Below, in pieces: positions 27,798-36,524 of a stretch of 64,000 nt of DNA (position 1 is its first letter; each line of letters opens with the position of its first letter). The DNA comes from an uncultured Clostridia bacterium (lineage in GTDB: Bacteria; Bacillota; Clostridia; TANB77; CAG-508), in NCBI GenBank assembly GCA_934149165.1, contig CAKPDY010000006.1, forward strand, positions 11,201 to 75,200, in the 5' to 3' direction. Below the pieces are notes generated by a model. It saw only the letters and a list, made by a program, of their open reading frames with translations. It searched no databases and was not told the DNA's origin. The position numbers were made by a program, and so were the translations under genes.

Positions 27798-28185
27798 ATG
27801 GAATTTATTCAATCTATTGACTGGATGCAATTATTACGTTGTTTTATTGTCGGAGGAATAATTTGTATTATTGGTCAAATTTTAATTGATAAAACAAAAT
27901 TAACACCTGCACGTATATTAGTTACATTTGTAACTGCTGGTGCAATTTTAGGTGGTCTTGGTATTTACAAATACATTATAGATTTCGCAGGTTGCCGGAG
28001 CAACTGTACCTTTAACTGGGTTTGGTGCAAATCTTGCTAAAGGTGCTATTGAAGGTGTAAAAGAGCAAGGTTTACTTGGTGCATTTATTGGCGGTGTTAA
28101 AGCATCAAGCGGTGGTATAGCTGCTGCTGTTTTCTTTGGTTATATTGCTTCTTTAATTGCAAAGCCTAAAATTAAGAAACAATAA
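27798..28185 (+). pseudogene. spoVAE: Stage V sporulation protein AE with a +1 frameshift
   Basis: From ATG 27798 (GAAAGGA 8 nt upstream) the frame reads MEFIQSIDWMQLLRCFIVGG..TKLTPARILVTFVTAGAILGGLG, classic SpoVAE. At 27992-27993 one extra T in GCAGGTTGCCGG moves it out of frame and it ends at 28040. Removing that T restores AGATVPLTGFGANLAKG..GGVKASSGGIAAAVFFGYI to the natural stop at 28183-28185, giving about 128 aa, the normal size. SpoVAE is a membrane subunit of the spore DPA channel. The site is not a long homopolymer, so a true mutation is plausible, but a sequencing error cannot be excluded. Confidence 0.9.
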
Positions 28186-28186
28186 G

Positions 28187-28230
28187 AAAAAACTTCTCAA
28201 AAAGCAAAACACTTTTGAGAAGTTTTTTCT
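28187..28230 (+). terminator. Bidirectional terminator after spoVAE
   Basis: AAAAAACTTCTCAAAA pairs exactly with TTTTGAGAAGTTTTTT; it also serves the converging DUF975 gene. Confidence 0.9.
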
Positions 28231-28237
28231 TTCTAAT

Positions 28238-28942
28238 CTATTTATTAATTTCTGCTATATATTCATAAAATTTAACATTAGTAATTTGAACATATGGTAT
28301 TAGCCATAATAATCCAATTCCTAAAGTAAGTATACTAAGTAATGCCCATCCTATGAAAGATAAATTTAATACAAAATACTCCCATCTATGACCATTCATA
28401 ATATCTTCACTTTTTTTAGCAACTTCTTTTCCTGGCATTTCAAGATTATCATTTCCAATATATGAAGTAAGTTGATATAAATATGATTTTACCATTAACC
28501 AAATACTAGATGCAAGTGTAAATACAATAGCTAATATACCTATAATAACTATTAAGTTATCGTCTAGCATATCCATTGATACCATAATACTGTATGCAAC
28601 AAGTATTACTATAGATAAAACATATGCAATAACTGGTGCTAGCATTTTCAAAAATACGCTAAAATAAATACTCCATGATTTTGAAAAATTATCAAACCCC
28701 ATTTTGAAAAAGTCTAAAACTCCAGTTTTTTCACCTCTTGAAAATTTAATCATTTGTCCAATTAGCCCAAATGAAATTGGAACTGTTATAACAATTTGTA
28801 AAATTCCCCCAAATGGTATTGATTGTGATATTGCTGACATTACTCCTATAATAACTTGATATACTACTATTATAGCTATTGCTTCTCCCCATCTTCCTCT
28901 TAATGTTTCTTTTGCTTGAGTTTTTAGTTCTAATCTTGTCAT
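28238..28942 (-). CDS. DUF975 family integral membrane protein
   Basis: The 234-aa protein begins TRLELKTQAKETLRGRWGEAI, the family signature, and has several hydrophobic helices (about 20-50, 85-110, 122-150, 190-215). The FSRGEKTGVLDFFKMGFDNFSKSW segment and the C-terminal PYVQITNVKFYEYI are also typical. The function is unknown. It lies between the two damaged sporulation genes, on the same strand as spoIIM. ATG 28942 has AAAGGGGGAATACTA upstream. Confidence 0.88.
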   Translation of the reverse strand: MTRLELKTQAKETLRGRWGEAIAIIVVYQVIIGVMSAISQSIPFGGILQIVITVPISFGLIGQMIKFSRGEKTGVLDFFKMGFDNFSKSWSIYFSVFLKMLAPVIAYVLSIVILVAYSIMVSMDMLDDNLIVIIGILAIVFTLASSIWLMVKSYLYQLTSYIGNDNLEMPGKEVAKKSEDIMNGHRWEYFVLNLSFIGWALLSILTLGIGLLWLIPYVQITNVKFYEYIAEINK

Positions 28943-29050
28943 TAGTATTCCCCCTTTCTTTTTACATTTAATATTTCATTCTTACATTTTAATTATACTA
29001 TAAAAAAATTTCTTTTTCAAGTTCACTGAAATTCATCCATTTCAAAAGTA

Positions 29051-29705
29051 TTAAACTGTAAAAAACATTAATAACTCAGTTGATACATATGCCTCAATTA
29101 ATGAAGCAATTCCTAATGGAATAAGTAAAATTAAACAAAACATAGTATGTCTAATTACATCTTGTTTAACACTTGTATTTTTATCATCTTTAACAATTAC
29201 TCTATATAATTTCAATGCACTTACACATAACATTAAAATTATTGGAATTATAATAATATTTTGAAAAAATAAACATGCACATGAAAAAAGTATTCCGCTT
29301 CCAAGTACCCATACTTGCTATAATAGCTGAAATTGTATAACCAATACAAAAACCCTTATATGATGTAATAATATAAATTAATGGAATTCCAATTATTGTA
29401 GAACCAGCAAGCCATATGATTCCAACTAATTTCAAATTTTCAATAATCGAAATTTGAGCTAATTTAATCTTATCAACTGTATATTCTTCTCCATGTATAG
29501 TTGTAATAAAACCATTTATATAACCACTTATTTCAGTTTTACTTTGTTCATTTGAATTATTAATAACTACAACCCCTATCATAACACCAATTATAAAAAT
29601 GATAGATAAAATTAAATAATCTTTTATATTCATATTTACATGTTGCAATATAATGTTTTTAAACTCATCAAATTTTTTAGAATTGTATCTTACTCCTGTT
29701 CTCAT
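29051..29705 (-). pseudogene. spoIIM: Stage II sporulation protein M with a +1 frameshift
   Basis: ATG 29705, with GGAGGAACAT upstream, begins MRTGVRYNSKKF and a membrane protein with LAGSTIIGIPLIYIITSYKGFCIGYTISAI, the SpoIIM core. One extra base at 29303-29304 (ACTTGG on the minus strand instead of ACTGG) shifts the frame. Deleting it restores MGTGSGILFSCACLFFQNII and joins the second open stretch (VSALKLYRVIVKDDKN.. to LMFFTV) ending at 29051, for a total near 218 aa. SpoIIM is part of the DMP septal peptidoglycan machinery needed for forespore engulfment. As it stands the last two helices are lost. Confidence 0.9.
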
Positions 29706-29760
29706 ATGTTCCTCCACATAAATTGTTCTTTAATTTAATGTGTATTCTTGCCCAAAATAA

Positions 29761-29807
29761 AATATACCAAATTATAAAAAGAGTTTTTTATAATTTGGTA
29801 TATTTTT
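29761..29807 (-). terminator. Terminator after argS
   Basis: ATATACCAAATTATAAAAA pairs with TTTTTATAATTTGGTATAT around a short loop, with flanking A and T runs. Confidence 0.85.
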
Positions 29808-29819
29808 ATGTATTATTTT

Positions 29820-31550
29820 TTACATTTTTTCAGGCATTTTAATGCCAAGAATGTTTGCACCAATTTTAAGTATTTTACCAGTTGCATAAGTTAAAAATAA
29901 TCGTGCATTTTTTAAATCATTTTCATCAACAATAATTTTATTGTTATTATAATAACTACTATAAGCTTTTGCAACATCTATTAAATATCTAGACAATATT
30001 GAAGGTTCATTTTTTTCTGTAACTTGTTTTAATATTTCTTCAAAATTATATACTAGTTTTAATATATTTTGAGCTTCAATATCTTGTAAATATTCTACTT
30101 TTATATTTTTGAAAACATCACTATTTTGTATGTTTTCAAATTTGTTTCCAGATTTTTCAATTATACTTTTTGTTCTAACATATGTGTATTGAATATATGG
30201 GCCAGTTTCACCTTGAAAATTTAAAATTGTATCCCAATCAAAAATTTCATCTTTAATTCTATTATTAGACAAGTCATTAAATATTACTGCTCCAATTCCT
30301 ACTTTTTTTGCTATTTCATCTTTATCTTCAAGTTCAGGATTTTTAGTTTCTATAACACTTTTAGCCCTTTGTATTGCTTCATTTAATAAATCTTCTAATT
30401 TTACTACAGTACCTTCCCTTGTTGACATTCTCCCTGTTGGAAGCAATACCATACCAAATGAAACATGTTCTAATCCATTTGTATATTTTTCGTCTATTCC
30501 TAATAATTTTGCTGTTTCAAATACTTGTTTGAAATGTAAATTTTGTTCATATGATACTACATATAAAGCTTTATCAAAATCATATGTTCTTGCTCTATAT
30601 AAAATTGCTGCTAAATCACGTGTAGCATATGTTGTTGAATCATTTGATTTTTTTATAATAATAGGAGTATTTATTCCTTTATCTTCTAAATTAATTATTT
30701 TTGCTCCTTGTGATTCTTCTAATTTGCCTGTTTTTTCTAGTATGTCAATTACTTCTTGCATTTTATCTGAATAAAATGCTTCTCCATTCCATGAATCAAA
30801 ATTTGAATCTAACAAATTATATACTCTTTGAAATTCCTTTAAACTCAATTCTTTAAATTTTTTCCATAACTCCACACAGTATGGGTCACCATCTTCTAAT
30901 TTTTTAAAATTGTTTCTACAATTTTCAAGAACTTTTTCATCTTCTTTACATAAATTATTTATTCTTATATAAATATCCATCATTTGATCTATTGGGTTCT
31001 CTTCCAAATTATACTCATCTTTCCATAATTTATATCCCTCAATCATTTTACCAAATTGTGTTCCATAATCTCCCAAATGATTTATTCCTATAGTATTATA
31101 ACCTAAATATTTATATATTTTATATAAAGCTCCTCCTATTACTGTTGAACGTAAATGTCCTATATGAAAAGGCTTTGCTATATTTGGTGCTGAATAATCT
31201 ATTATAACATTTTTTCCATTTCCAATATTTGATTTCCCATATTCATCATTTTTTAGCATTTCACTTATAACTTCATTTGCCATTTTTTCTTTATTAACAT
31301 AAAAATTCAAATACCCAGAAACAACTTCAATTTTTTCAATAATATTTTCATCTACTACAATTTTTTCTTTAATATCATTAGCAATCATAACTGGAGATTT
31401 TTTTAATTCTTTTGCTAATCTAAAACATGGAAAAGCATAATCTCCATTTGTACTATCTTTTGGAACTTCTATAAAAGACTCTAATTCATTTTCATTAAGT
31501 TCTACTACTTTTGCAACAGATTTTGCAATTTCCTTTTTAAAATTTAGCAT
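29820..31550 (-). CDS. argS: Arginyl-tRNA synthetase
   Basis: The 576-aa class I synthetase has an N-terminal Add-1 domain (about 1-110), the HIGH-type motif APNIAKPFHIGHLRSTVIG, GDYGTQFGKMI, a KMSKS-like segment GRMSTREGTVV, and a DALR anticodon-binding domain at the C-terminus (LSRYLIDVAKAYSSYYNN..). It charges tRNA-Arg. The frame is intact over 1.7 kb. It is divergent from murC, and the 118-bp palindrome lies between them. No T-box leader is seen upstream. Confidence 0.96.
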   Translation of the reverse strand: MLNFKKEIAKSVAKVVELNENELESFIEVPKDSTNGDYAFPCFRLAKELKKSPVMIANDIKEKIVVDENIIEKIEVVSGYLNFYVNKEKMANEVISEMLKNDEYGKSNIGNGKNVIIDYSAPNIAKPFHIGHLRSTVIGGALYKIYKYLGYNTIGINHLGDYGTQFGKMIEGYKLWKDEYNLEENPIDQMMDIYIRINNLCKEDEKVLENCRNNFKKLEDGDPYCVELWKKFKELSLKEFQRVYNLLDSNFDSWNGEAFYSDKMQEVIDILEKTGKLEESQGAKIINLEDKGINTPIIIKKSNDSTTYATRDLAAILYRARTYDFDKALYVVSYEQNLHFKQVFETAKLLGIDEKYTNGLEHVSFGMVLLPTGRMSTREGTVVKLEDLLNEAIQRAKSVIETKNPELEDKDEIAKKVGIGAVIFNDLSNNRIKDEIFDWDTILNFQGETGPYIQYTYVRTKSIIEKSGNKFENIQNSDVFKNIKVEYLQDIEAQNILKLVYNFEEILKQVTEKNEPSILSRYLIDVAKAYSSYYNNNKIIVDENDLKNARLFLTYATGKILKIGANILGIKMPEKM

Positions 31551-31747
31551 AATATTTCCCCCTTACATAGTTTTGAAATATACTTAAAAATTTTCCCAAA
31601 AAACAACTCAACAATATTTTTACTTATAATATATTTCAGTACATTAACCATTTAAATTTGTTATTATATTAGCACTTTTAACCATAATTGTCAACTTGAT
31701 ATTATGTAGATTAGTTGTGTTTTAACACCTTTTATTATAGTATAAAC
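31551..31747. other. AT-rich intergenic segment before the palindrome
   Basis: No gene, RNA or clear promoter recognised. It should hold the argS leader and promoter, but no consensus pair stands out. Confidence 0.4.
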
Positions 31748-31865
31748 TAAAATGAAGCATTACGTAACCCAGGTGGGATATGCAAATGTTATGAGCTTCG
31801 CCCCAACTTAACTACGCTTCATAACATTTGCATATCCCACCTGGGTTACGTAATGCTTCATTTTA
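31748..31865. repeat. 118-bp palindrome with perfect 46-bp arms
   Basis: The left arm 31748-31793 and right arm 31820-31865 are exact reverse complements for 46 bp. The 26-nt loop can pair further (AGC with GCT). The core words are TTACGTAACCCAGGTGGG and their complement. It has no T-run and lies between the divergent genes argS and murC. A shortened relic shares TTACGTAACCCA at 24209-24220. It would extrude as a cruciform or act as the terminus pair of a small non-autonomous element. Confidence 0.92.
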
Positions 31866-31927
31866 GCCAGATACCTGCAAAAGTATTAAACAGTAACTAT
31901 TTACTTTGGTGAAAATAAAAAAAACTA

Positions 31928-31956
31928 TTGAAAAATACACAAAATTCTTATATAAT
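31928..31956 (+). promoter_or_regulatory. Sigma-A promoter of murC
   Basis: TTGAAA, 17 nt, TATAAT, about 54 bp before the TTG start. Confidence 0.8.
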
Positions 31957-32009
31957 GTAACAAAAAAATTCTTTTTTAATATACTTACAATAAAAGGAGA
32001 GTGTTAAAT

Positions 32010-33404
32010 TTGGCTAATTTAGAAGAATTAGAAAAATATAGAAAAATACATATGATAGGAATTGGCGGAGTAAGCATGAGTGGAATTGCTGAAATACTAA
32101 AACATTGGGGATTTATTGTTACTGGTTCAGATGCTGCAATATCTGAATATACAACAGAACTAATATCACACGGAATTCCTGTAACAATAGGACATGATAT
32201 AGAAAGTGTATCAAAATCAGATTTAGTTGTATACACAGCAGCAATAAAAGCACAAGATCCAGAATTAGTAGAAGCTAGAAGGTTAGGAATACCAACAATA
32301 GAAAGAGCCGATTTTTTAGGTATTCTAACAAAAATTTTTAATGATACAATATGTATTTCTGGAACACATGGAAAAACAACTACAACTTCAATGATTTCTA
32401 GTTGCTTTTTAGAAGGAAAATTAGACCCTACTATCCAAGTAGGAGCATTTTTAAAACAAATAAATGGAAATTACAGACTAGGAAATAGCGAATACTTTAT
32501 AATAGAAGCATGCGAATATGTAGAAAGCTTTTTAAAATTTTATCCAAAAACAGAAATAATACTAAACATTGATAATGATCATTTAGATTATTTCAAAGAT
32601 ATGGAACATATTAAACTTGCATTTAAAAAATATGTAAAACTTTTACCTTCAAATGGATTACTTGTTATTAATAGTGATGATCCAAATTGTGCTGCATTAT
32701 CAAAATACACAGAAGCAAAAACAATTACATATGGTATAAATAATCAAAACGCAAACTTTGTTGCACGTAATATAACATTTAACAAAAATGGATTTCCTAT
32801 ATTTGACGTATATTACAACAATACATTTTACAAAACAATCTATCTTTCTGTTGCTGGAATTCATAATGTACTAAACGCACTTGCATGTATTGGAGTTTGC
32901 CACATGTATGGATTAAACAAAGAACAAATAAAAAATGGTTTAATGAAATTTACAGGTGCACATAGACGTTTTGAATATATAGGTGAATTTGGAAACCATA
33001 TAAGTGTTTATGATGATTATGCACATCATCCAACTGAAATAAGAGCTACAGCTGAAGCAATGAAAAATAAAACTTACAATAAATCTTGGGTAATTTTTCA
33101 ACCTCATACATATAGTAGGACTAAAAATTTATTGCAAGATTTTGCAAAAGCTCTAATTTTATTTGATAATATTATTGTTACAGATATATATGCAGCTAGA
33201 GAAACAAATACATTTAATATAAGTTCACAAGACTTAGTTAATGAAATAAAAAAACTTGGAAAGACTGCACATTATATACAAAAATTTAGTGATATAGCAT
33301 CATTTATAAAATCTCATGCCCTTAATAATGATTTAGTTTTAACATTAGGTGCTGGAACTGTTGTAAATATTTCTGGTATGCTTGTTGAACCTAAAGATGA
33401 ATAA
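32010..33404 (+). CDS. murC: UDP-N-acetylmuramate--L-alanine ligase
   Basis: The protein begins with the Rossmann-like IHMIGIGGVSMSGIAEIL, contains the ATP loop ISGTHGKTTTTSMIS, the NIDNDHLDYF segment, AGIHNVLNALACIGV and YDDYAHHPTEIRAT, and ends near 464 aa. MurC adds L-Ala to UDP-MurNAc in the cytoplasm. TTG 32010 is chosen as start because AGGAG abuts the upstream GTG 32001 but is 10 nt from the TTG. It is monocistronic, with a promoter at 31928 and a terminator at 33429. Confidence 0.96.
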   Translation: MANLEELEKYRKIHMIGIGGVSMSGIAEILKHWGFIVTGSDAAISEYTTELISHGIPVTIGHDIESVSKSDLVVYTAAIKAQDPELVEARRLGIPTIERADFLGILTKIFNDTICISGTHGKTTTTSMISSCFLEGKLDPTIQVGAFLKQINGNYRLGNSEYFIIEACEYVESFLKFYPKTEIILNIDNDHLDYFKDMEHIKLAFKKYVKLLPSNGLLVINSDDPNCAALSKYTEAKTITYGINNQNANFVARNITFNKNGFPIFDVYYNNTFYKTIYLSVAGIHNVLNALACIGVCHMYGLNKEQIKNGLMKFTGAHRRFEYIGEFGNHISVYDDYAHHPTEIRATAEAMKNKTYNKSWVIFQPHTYSRTKNLLQDFAKALILFDNIIVTDIYAARETNTFNISSQDLVNEIKKLGKTAHYIQKFSDIASFIKSHALNNDLVLTLGAGTVVNISGMLVEPKDE

Positions 33405-33428
33405 ACTTATTTTTAATATTAGTTTCAA

Positions 33429-33470
33429 AATAAATGATGGTGTTTTAATAAAAAACACCATCATTTATTT
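33429..33470. terminator. Bidirectional terminator between murC and the transglutaminase gene
   Basis: AAATAAATGATGGTGTTTT pairs with AAAACACCATCATTTATTT around AATAA. Confidence 0.9.
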
Positions 33471-33471
33471 A

Positions 33472-34563
33472 TTATTTTATATCATCCTGAGCTAATTCTG
33501 GATATTTAAAATCAAATCCATTTTGAGTAATTTGACCTATAGTTTTATGATCCTTTTGCATAGTATTTTTTCCTTTTAGAAAATATTTATATTTAATAGT
33601 ATCTGTCACCTTACCATTTCCTATTATAATTGGATCATCCCAAGTTGTATCTATAGCATACCAATTATTTTTTATATACACATAATTCCATGCATGTCTT
33701 TCAGTATTACCATTTTCATCTACAGCTGTTCCTGCAACTAAAATACAAGGAATATTTAATTCATCTAACATATATTTAAATGCACGTGCATATCCTTCAC
33801 ATATAGCTGTTTTATTTAATAAAGCCCCATATATATTTGATGTATTTTCTCCTTTTTTGGTATCATATTCCACATTATCTACAATCCAATTATGAACATA
33901 CAATATTTTTTCATAATTGTTACCTGTAGCATTCTTCAAAATTTCATTTTTAGCCTTTTCTATACTTTTTTCAGCTAATTCAACATCTTCTTTTGTTTTA
34001 AAATCATCTGTAAAATATGTTGAATTATTTCCTTTTCCAATAAAAAATTCATAATTTGTAGAAGAACCTCTTGTTGTAGTTTTTGTTACTAAACAAACTT
34101 TACTACTATCTAAATAAAAATATTGAGATTTATCTGTTATAAAAGCATCCCATGCATTTTGAAATTCTTCAGCTATTAACTCTTTACCATTACTATTACT
34201 TTTTGCAACATCATTTAAACTTGCTGGAAGTGAAATATTCTCTTCACCATTTTTTAACTTGTCAACATTTTTCTCTATTGTTACATATATTTTTTTTGCA
34301 GTATCACTTAATTGTTGATAATAGTAATATCTTTGAGCATCTGTTAATTCTTCCTTTTCTGGTAGTTCTATATTTTCTTCTATAACTGGAACTCCATTAA
34401 TATCTAAAACTAAATTACTTAATTGCGTATTTATATCTTCTAAACTTTTCTCTAATTTTACAGGATTAATAGTGTATAAACCTATAATAAATATTATAAA
34501 CATTATTAATATTATTAGTATAATAGCTAAAAAACAGCCACAACCACTCTTTTTCTTTTCCAT
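33472..34563 (-). CDS. Membrane-anchored transglutaminase-like protein
   Basis: After MEKKKSGCGC comes one membrane helix (about residues 10-30 from the chosen start), then an extracytoplasmic part. A transglutaminase-like (papain-fold) domain near the C-terminus shows all three catalytic residues: Cys in NKTAICEGYARAF, His in ERHAWNYVYI and Asp in WYAIDTTWDDP, in the order Cys-His-Asp (residues 259, 294 and 309 in the frame beginning at 34575). Such domains act as proteases, peptidases or cross-linkers. ATG 34563 is preferred because AAAGGA directly abuts the upstream ATG at 34575. It is the last gene of a unit with the 148-aa protein and the amidoligase, 30 bp after the former. Confidence 0.85.
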   Translation of the reverse strand: MEKKKSGCGCFLAIILIILIMFIIFIIGLYTINPVKLEKSLEDINTQLSNLVLDINGVPVIEENIELPEKEELTDAQRYYYYQQLSDTAKKIYVTIEKNVDKLKNGEENISLPASLNDVAKSNSNGKELIAEEFQNAWDAFITDKSQYFYLDSSKVCLVTKTTTRGSSTNYEFFIGKGNNSTYFTDDFKTKEDVELAEKSIEKAKNEILKNATGNNYEKILYVHNWIVDNVEYDTKKGENTSNIYGALLNKTAICEGYARAFKYMLDELNIPCILVAGTAVDENGNTERHAWNYVYIKNNWYAIDTTWDDPIIIGNGKVTDTIKYKYFLKGKNTMQKDHKTIGQITQNGFDFKYPELAQDDIK

Positions 34564-34593
34564 TATAAATTTCATTCCTTTCCATAATTTTAA

Positions 34594-35037
34594 TTATTTA
34601 AATAATTTAAAAAACAAATTCGTAAACTTTTCCCATATACTTTTCTTTTTAACAATAAGCGACTGTTCTTGATTTAGTGCTACAACATTATTTGCACTTT
34701 TTTTGTTATTTTTAAATATATTTTCTTCGAATTTTTCATATTTTTTTAATTTTTCTTCTTCTTCTTTTTGTCTAAAGAATTTTTTTTCATTTTCATCAGA
34801 CAAATATTTTATATACATATATGATATAATTAGTTCTGTATTTTTTTGTATTTTTTGCATTTGTAACGGAACATACGGATTTATACTAGTAATATATCCC
34901 TTTAATTTAGTTTGTTCCAAAAATGAAATCCATTTTCTAGGAATTTTTTTTCTTAAATTCTCATCTAAAAACATAATAATATCATATACTTCTGCATAAC
35001 ATTGTTGTTCCTGAATACTATAAATCTCTTTCATCAT
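34594..35037 (-). CDS. Small helical protein with C-terminal amphipathic helix; paralogue of the 57139 gene
   Basis: About 147 aa, family not recognised. It aligns along its whole length with the product of 57139-57582. Shared features are an N-terminal Y..I..FLDE..R..IP block, an INP segment followed by Q, EKK or EKE charged coiled-coil stretches, an IFKN motif, and an identical style of ending: SIWEKFTNLFFKLFK here and KWYRKLVNFFRKILKK there. The ending is a basic amphipathic helix that should bind membranes. The start ATG 35037 lies inside the amidoligase gene (20-bp overlap) with GGAGG upstream, so translation is coupled. Both copies sit beside a transglutaminase-fold gene. Confidence 0.75.
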   Translation of the reverse strand: MMKEIYSIQEQQCYAEVYDIIMFLDENLRKKIPRKWISFLEQTKLKGYITSINPYVPLQMQKIQKNTELIISYMYIKYLSDENEKKFFRQKEEEEKLKKYEKFEENIFKNNKKSANNVVALNQEQSLIVKKKSIWEKFTNLFFKLFK

Positions 35038-36343
35038 CTCTTCCTCCATAGTCCATTACAATTTTATTAGGTTGTATTCCACTTCTCTCATCTTTATAAA
35101 ACACTTTCACTTTTTCAAAAAAATTCTTAATATAGTTAGAAATATCTATACATCTATTTTTTAATGCTATATTTTTAATATCTTCTTTTTTGAAACAACT
35201 TTTATCAAATTCCTTTATTTTACTATATAATGGATTATCTTTTACAGATTCATATCTATTCATATAAATTTTTCTATCTTCTTCATTTTCAAATAACAAA
35301 TTTAAGAACTTATTTGCTTTTTGTTCTTCAGTCTGATTTTTATCAAAGAATTCACTCAATTTTTTATCGTTTTTTCCAGGTTCATATGCCATTTCATATG
35401 CTATTTTGGAAAATGCTGAATCCAACAATATATTTTCTTTCCAAGTATCAATATCCAATGAACTATTATGCATTCTAAATTCATATGTATTAAGTTTGCC
35501 TCTTTTTTTTAATATATCTTCTCCCTTATCTAATAACCCTTTTTCAGTTAAATGTTGCATATTAATACCAGTTTCATGTTTAGTTAACACCTTTAATTTC
35601 CTGTTAAATTTAAATTTATTGCCATTATTAGTCTGTATAACACTTTTTATATAATCATTATTTTTTTTAACACCACTAATAGTCTTACCAATTGGATGAG
35701 CATATCCATTTTTATGTAATAAACTGTTTGATATATCCATAACACCATATAAACTTTTTTTTGTACCAGTTTTTATAGCATTTGGTAATTTATTCATAAA
35801 TTTTGAATTTTCTTTTTCAGATATATCTGCAGCTTTTATTATTTCTGATGGAACAGAAAATAATATCTTTCTTATTCCATCAACTGGTGACAATTTAACA
35901 GCACCAGCTCTTATTAAATCATTTTCTTTATTACACATTTTGTACATAAATACTTCTGACTCTTTCCATAATCTTAAAAAGTTTTCCATCATTTGTGGAT
36001 TTTTTTTCATCATTGTTGCATCAAAATGAATATGTCCTCCACATTGTTCATTTACATATACTTTTCTTGTTTTATCATATGGGTTGTTTTTTATAATATT
36101 TAAGACCTGTTCAAAGTTTTTATATAAATTTGGATTTTCATTTTCATTAAGTGGGGGTGATACAACTTCTATTCCGTTGTCTGTAACAGAATCATCAAGT
36201 ACAACCTTCCAACCTTTCAAATTTTCATCTTGTTGCAGTAGTTTTTTTATATCATGATAATTGCAATTTTGTGCCTCTATTTCACAACCAAACTTTATAT
36301 ATGGTGGTAAGTTCATTTTTTTAGTTTTATTACAAAAATTCAT
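35018..36343 (-). CDS. Putative amidoligase (Amidoligase_2, COOH-NH2 ligase fold)
   Basis: The 441-aa protein carries the motifs of the amidoligase_2 family of the glutamine-synthetase/GCS-like fold: IKFGCEIEA (metal-binding Glu pair, residues 21 and 23), KVVLDDSV..GIEVVSPPL (residues 47-65), the CGGHIHFDAT histidines (101-110) and a later NTYEFRMHNSSLD. Known relatives are predicted to form amide or isopeptide bonds with ATP (Iyer and Aravind amidoligase classification). It is the first gene of the unit and its 3' end overlaps the next gene. The C-terminal 150 residues are charged and helical and end GGRDDERDL. The substrate is not evident. Confidence 0.8.
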   Translation of the reverse strand: MNFCNKTKKMNLPPYIKFGCEIEAQNCNYHDIKKLLQQDENLKGWKVVLDDSVTDNGIEVVSPPLNENENPNLYKNFEQVLNIIKNNPYDKTRKVYVNEQCGGHIHFDATMMKKNPQMMENFLRLWKESEVFMYKMCNKENDLIRAGAVKLSPVDGIRKILFSVPSEIIKAADISEKENSKFMNKLPNAIKTGTKKSLYGVMDISNSLLHKNGYAHPIGKTISGVKKNNDYIKSVIQTNNGNKFKFNRKLKVLTKHETGINMQHLTEKGLLDKGEDILKKRGKLNTYEFRMHNSSLDIDTWKENILLDSAFSKIAYEMAYEPGKNDKKLSEFFDKNQTEEQKANKFLNLLFENEEDRKIYMNRYESVKDNPLYSKIKEFDKSCFKKEDIKNIALKNRCIDISNYIKNFFEKVKVFYKDERSGIQPNKIVMDYGGRDDERDL

Positions 36344-36524
36344 TTAAAACTTCATTCCTTTCAAACAGAATACATTTATCTTAAATATATAAATTATGTT
36401 TAATACTTACTATATAAATATTTTACCATTTTATAAATTCCAAGTCAAACAAAACCTAAAATCATTTTGCCTACTTTAATTTTACATTAACTTTATTTAT
36501 AATATCACAATTTTTCTGTTTTTA

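Noticed and set aside
27985..28045. Programmed frameshift in spoVAE
   Set aside because: GGTTGCCGG is not a slippery sequence, there is no stimulating stem or Shine-Dalgarno element, and SpoVAE is not known to use recoding. A mutation or error is simpler.
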